Below, in pieces: positions 61,371 through 64,000 of a stretch of 64,000 bases of DNA; within the stretch, counting starts at the first letter, position 1; every line of letters begins with the position of its first letter. Made by a program: the position numbers and the translations under genes. The notes below the pieces were generated by a model. The model ran no database searches and was not told where the DNA came from. It saw nothing but the letters and a program-made list of their open reading frames with translations. The stretch covers positions 186,001 to 250,000 of the forward strand of contig NZ_JACCPY010000001.1 in assembly GCF_013426975.1 (NCBI RefSeq). Direction: 5' to 3'. Origin of the DNA: Sphaerotilus sulfidivorans (GTDB lineage Bacteria > Pseudomonadota > Gammaproteobacteria > Burkholderiales > Burkholderiaceae_C).

Positions 61371-63080
61371 ATGACAGAACCCTCCGCCCCCGCAGACGAT
61401 CCGGACCGGACCCGGCTCGGTCCTGCGCCGATCGGCCTGCCGCAGCCCGGCGAGCTCGCCGACGACGAGTTCGGCAACGCGCTGCCCTCGGGCACCCGGC
61501 TGGAGGAGTTCGAGCTGCTGTCGGTCATCGGCGAGGGCGGCTTCGGCATCGTCTATCTCGCTCAGGACCACTCGCTGCACCGGCGGGTCGCGATCAAGGA
61601 GTACATGCCCTCGTCGCTGGCAGCGCGCACCCAGGCGATGACCGTCTCGGTGCGCTCGCGCCGCCATGCCGACACCTTCGAGGCCGGCCGGCGCAGCTTC
61701 ATCAACGAGGCGCGGCTGCTGGCCAGCTTCGATCATCCCTCGCTGATCAAGGTCCACCGCTTCTGGGAGAGCAACGGCACCGCCTACATGGTGATGCCCT
61801 ACTACATCGGCCGCACGCTGGGCGAGGTGCTCAAGGCCCTGCCCGGTCCGCCCGACGAGCTCTGGCTGCGCACGCTGCTGATGCCGCTGCTCGATGCGCT
61901 CGAGACCATGCATCGCGCCGACACCTGCCACCGCGACATCGCGCCCGACAACATCATGATCCTCGAGGACGGCCGCCCGGTCATTCTCGACCTCGGCGCG
62001 GCGCGGCGGGTCATCGGCGACATGACACAGGCACTGACGGTCATCCTGAAGACCGGCTACGCGCCGATCGAGCAGTACGGCGAAATGCCCGGCGTCCGGC
62101 AGGGGCCGTGGACCGACCTGTATGCGCTGGCCTCGGTCGTGCATTTCGCGCTGACCGGACGCACGCCACCGCAGTCGGTCACCCGCATGGTCACCGACAA
62201 GTACCAGCCGCTGGCACACAGCGCGGCCGGCCAGTGCAGCGCGGCCTTTCTCGAGGCGATCGACGCCTGCCTGGCGGTGCTGCCCCAGCACCGGCCGCAG
62301 AGCGTGGCCGAGCTGCGCGCGCTGCTGGCCGCCACAGAACCGCGCGTGGCTGCACGGCCGCCGCCCCCCCGCGAACCTGCCCCGAGGCCGACGCCTCCTC
62401 CAGTCATCGCAGTGCCACAGCCACCTGCTGCGGCAAGCTCGCCTGCACCGCCACCTGCACCCGATCTGGCGCCAGCGCCAGCACCAGCACAGCCACGAGC
62501 GAGCTCCGGCGCCTGGGTGGCGGCCGGGGCCCTGCTGCTGGTCGGAGCGGCCGGGCTGGCCTACACGCTCGGGCGCCCCACGCCATCACCGCAGCCTTCG
62601 CCGCTGCCGGCGGTGCCGGCACAGGCGCCTGCGGCACCGGTGGCCGCCGCATCGGCACTCGAGTCGCTTCCCGCCTCCGCGGTGCCCCCCTCGCCGATCG
62701 CCGTCGCGCCGCCGGTGGCCTCCGGGGCAGCACCTGCCGCAGCCACAGCCCCGGAGCCGGCGATCGCACGCAGCACGGAGCGCAAGCCGGCGGCACGCGC
62801 CTCCGCCTCCGCCTCCGCCTCCACCAGCGCAGCGCCTGCGCCAGCACGCCCGCCGAAGACGGACCTCCCCGCGGACGAGAGACCGCCGCTGTCGCCGCCG
62901 GAGGTCTCCGACCGTTCGGCCTGGAGCCCGGACGGACGGCCACCGAAGGTCGTCCCGGTTCAGCCCCCTGCACCGGACTATGTCACCCGGCTCAAGTGCA
63001 ATGACCTGCTGCAGAAGTCGGCCCTGGGCGACCCGGTGACCGACGCCGAACGCAGCTTCATGCAGCGGCAATGCCGCTGA
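61371..63080 (+). CDS. PpkA-like membrane Ser/Thr protein kinase 2
   Basis: 569 residues, paralog of the kinase 32 bp upstream. Kinase domain (~48-320): Gly loop SVIGEGGFGIVY, K76, D189 in HRDIAPDN; the metal-binding motif reads DLG (207-209) instead of DFG, a tolerated variant that still keeps the Asp. Pro/Ala linker, membrane helix (381-400), then a low-complexity periplasmic part with an (AS) repeat and a C-terminal Cys pair (RLKCNDLLQKSALGDPVTDAERSFMQRQC) echoing the Cys-containing tail of kinase 1. AGGAAG 8 bp upstream supports ATG at 61371. Two kinases in one T6SS locus suggest dual inputs or different substrates. Confidence 0.88.
   Translation: MTEPSAPADDPDRTRLGPAPIGLPQPGELADDEFGNALPSGTRLEEFELLSVIGEGGFGIVYLAQDHSLHRRVAIKEYMPSSLAARTQAMTVSVRSRRHADTFEAGRRSFINEARLLASFDHPSLIKVHRFWESNGTAYMVMPYYIGRTLGEVLKALPGPPDELWLRTLLMPLLDALETMHRADTCHRDIAPDNIMILEDGRPVILDLGAARRVIGDMTQALTVILKTGYAPIEQYGEMPGVRQGPWTDLYALASVVHFALTGRTPPQSVTRMVTDKYQPLAHSAAGQCSAAFLEAIDACLAVLPQHRPQSVAELRALLAATEPRVAARPPPPREPAPRPTPPPVIAVPQPPAAASSPAPPPAPDLAPAPAPAQPRASSGAWVAAGALLLVGAAGLAYTLGRPTPSPQPSPLPAVPAQAPAAPVAAASALESLPASAVPPSPIAVAPPVASGAAPAAATAPEPAIARSTERKPAARASASASASTSAAPAPARPPKTDLPADERPPLSPPEVSDRSAWSPDGRPPKVVPVQPPAPDYVTRLKCNDLLQKSALGDPVTDAERSFMQRQCR
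62799..62822 (+). repeat. 6-bp tandem repeat in kinase 2 periplasmic tail
   Basis: GCCTCC is repeated four times, coding for Ala-Ser repeats in the low-complexity region just before the C-terminal Cys pair. Copy-number changes would stay in frame. Confidence 0.85.
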
Positions 63081-63097
63081 CTTCGCGGACCGCTGCC

Positions 63098-64000
63098 ATG
63101 ACCAAGACCACGCTCACCCTGCTGATCGCACTGGCCCTGGCGGGCTGTGGAGGCGGCGGGGGCGGTGGCACCGCGCAGGACAGCGGCCCGGACAAGACGA
63201 CGCTGTCGGTGGCGGCCCAGGACATCGACGGCGACACGCTGCACTACCAGTGGCGCGTGACCGCCGGCCATGTCGACGACCGCGATGCCCCGAGCACCAC
63301 CTGGACGCTGCCGAGCGGCCCCGGCCTGCACTTCGCCTATGTCACGGTGACCGACGGCCGGGGCGGTCATGCCGAGGCCCATCATGCGGTGTCGTCCGAC
63401 GCACTGGACACGGTGTCGGCGCGCCGCGCCCAGGCCCTGCACCGCCCCCCGACCGTCGTGGATGAGGGGCAGCTCGGCGGACAGCTGCGCCTGCTGGCCG
63501 AAGGCCGCTGGGTCTTCACCGGCCACGACGGCGCCAGCACGGGCGAGCGTCTGCTCGACCTGCCCGACGTGCAGGTCGACCTGCGCGACAGCACAGGCCG
63601 GACGGTCTTCAGCGGCCGCAGCGACATGCGCGGCGAAATCGTGCTGCCCCGTCTGCCCATGCCGGCCCCAAGCTCCGGGGGCTATCGCCTGCACTGCACC
63701 CGCGACACGGCACGGGCACGCGACGCCTGGCCGGTCTGTGCCGCGAACTACACGCCCACCGCCACGCGAGTCACGATCCCGGTGAGCGCGGACACCGGCG
63801 CCAACCTGCGTCTGTACGGACATGTCGAGCTGGCCGACGGCTCGGCCTGCGCGCGCCTCGATCAGGCCACCGGCCAGACCCGCGCCGCCACGCTGCGGCT
63901 GCTGCAGGCCGACGGCACCGCCGTCACCGCGGCGATCCAGGCCAACCGCCATGGCGACTACCTGCTGGAGGCCGCAGTGGCCGCACAGGAGCGCCACCAG
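63098..64000 (+). CDS. lipoprotein with PKD-like domain, cut by window end
   Basis: 301 codons, open at the right edge. Signal peptide with lipobox ALAGC (acyl-Cys at residue 17) followed by a Gly run. The next ~70 residues resemble a PKD/cadherin-like beta domain (LSVAAQDIDGDTLHYQWRVTAG...YVTVTDGRGGHAEA), then a region like carboxypeptidase-regulatory beta sandwiches (VQVDLRDSTGRTVFSGRSDMRGEIVLP) with several cysteines. I do not recognise the whole protein. It lies 17 bp after kinase 2 on the same strand, so it likely belongs to the T6SS signalling unit and could act outside the cell membrane as a sensor partner (inference). The ribosome site is weak. Confidence 0.8.
   Translation, partial: MTKTTLTLLIALALAGCGGGGGGGTAQDSGPDKTTLSVAAQDIDGDTLHYQWRVTAGHVDDRDAPSTTWTLPSGPGLHFAYVTVTDGRGGHAEAHHAVSSDALDTVSARRAQALHRPPTVVDEGQLGGQLRLLAEGRWVFTGHDGASTGERLLDLPDVQVDLRDSTGRTVFSGRSDMRGEIVLPRLPMPAPSSGGYRLHCTRDTARARDAWPVCAANYTPTATRVTIPVSADTGANLRLYGHVELADGSACARLDQATGQTRAATLRLLQADGTAVTAAIQANRHGDYLLEAAVAAQERHQ

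Noticed and set aside
1-64000. tRNA, rRNA, riboswitch, CRISPR, integrase or insertion sequence
   Set aside because: Intergenic gaps were read on both strands; none showed a cloverleaf, riboswitch-like conserved leader, regular spaced repeats or transposase fragments. A dedicated covariance search would be the decisive test.

Overview
The window is a high-GC stretch of a betaproteobacterial chromosome, most likely Burkholderiales and perhaps the Leptothrix/Sphaerotilus/Rubrivivax part of that order. This is inferred from gene content: a soluble NAD-linked Fds-type formate dehydrogenase, PEP-CTERM exported proteins, the ribF-ileS-lspA neighbourhood, murB facing yajQ, and a type VI secretion (T6SS) locus with Thr-phosphorylation signalling. 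Genes are packed tightly, with many 4-bp ATGA overlaps. I saw no rRNA, tRNA, CRISPR array or insertion sequence.

Region by region. 1-9 kb: the 3' end of queA, a small cytochrome c, a membrane hybrid histidine kinase, a DUF364-type protein, an acyl-CoA synthetase/MaoC hydratase pair, and a divergent two-component operon (PAS hybrid kinase plus OmpR-type regulator). 9-20.5 kb: formate oxidation (fdhD; fdsG-fdsB-fdsA-fdsD behind a LysR gene on the same strand). Between fdhD and fdsD lie a RibD-C/DHFR-like gene and two tandem subtilisin-like lipoprotein proteases. 20.6-31.2 kb: housekeeping and signalling genes (an unknown secreted protein, apbC/mrp, a diguanylate cyclase, a 2Fe-2S protein, metG, an isochorismatase-like hydrolase, a bacterial PH-domain protein, a DUF2256 mini-protein, a SulP transporter and xthA). 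31.2-33 kb: two paralogous PEP-CTERM genes, each with its own strong terminator. 33.3-41.2 kb: rlpA-like, murB, yajQ, a membrane protein, a paired acyl-CoA dehydrogenase operon, a thioredoxin-like protein, an rRNA pseudouridine synthase and ribF.

41.2-49.1 kb: a REP-like inverted pair, ileS, then an opposite-strand two-gene unit (a 443-residue protein I cannot assign plus a siderophore-type GNAT acyltransferase) inserted between ileS and lspA. A CRP-like palindrome lies in the divergent region of that unit. A DUF2189 membrane protein and a quinone oxidoreductase follow. 49.2-64 kb: T6SS genes tssJ-tssK-tssL-tssM-tagF, the opposite-strand pair pppA-tagH, and two tandem membrane Ser/Thr kinases followed by a lipoprotein cut by the window edge. 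The tube, sheath, baseplate and ClpV genes are not in view.

Points most worth following: the unassigned unit interrupting ileS-lspA; the T6SS phospho-signalling island with two kinases and a run of ten G in tagH; the tandem lipoprotein proteases inside the formate dehydrogenase neighbourhood; and an insertion in the flavokinase motif of RibF.
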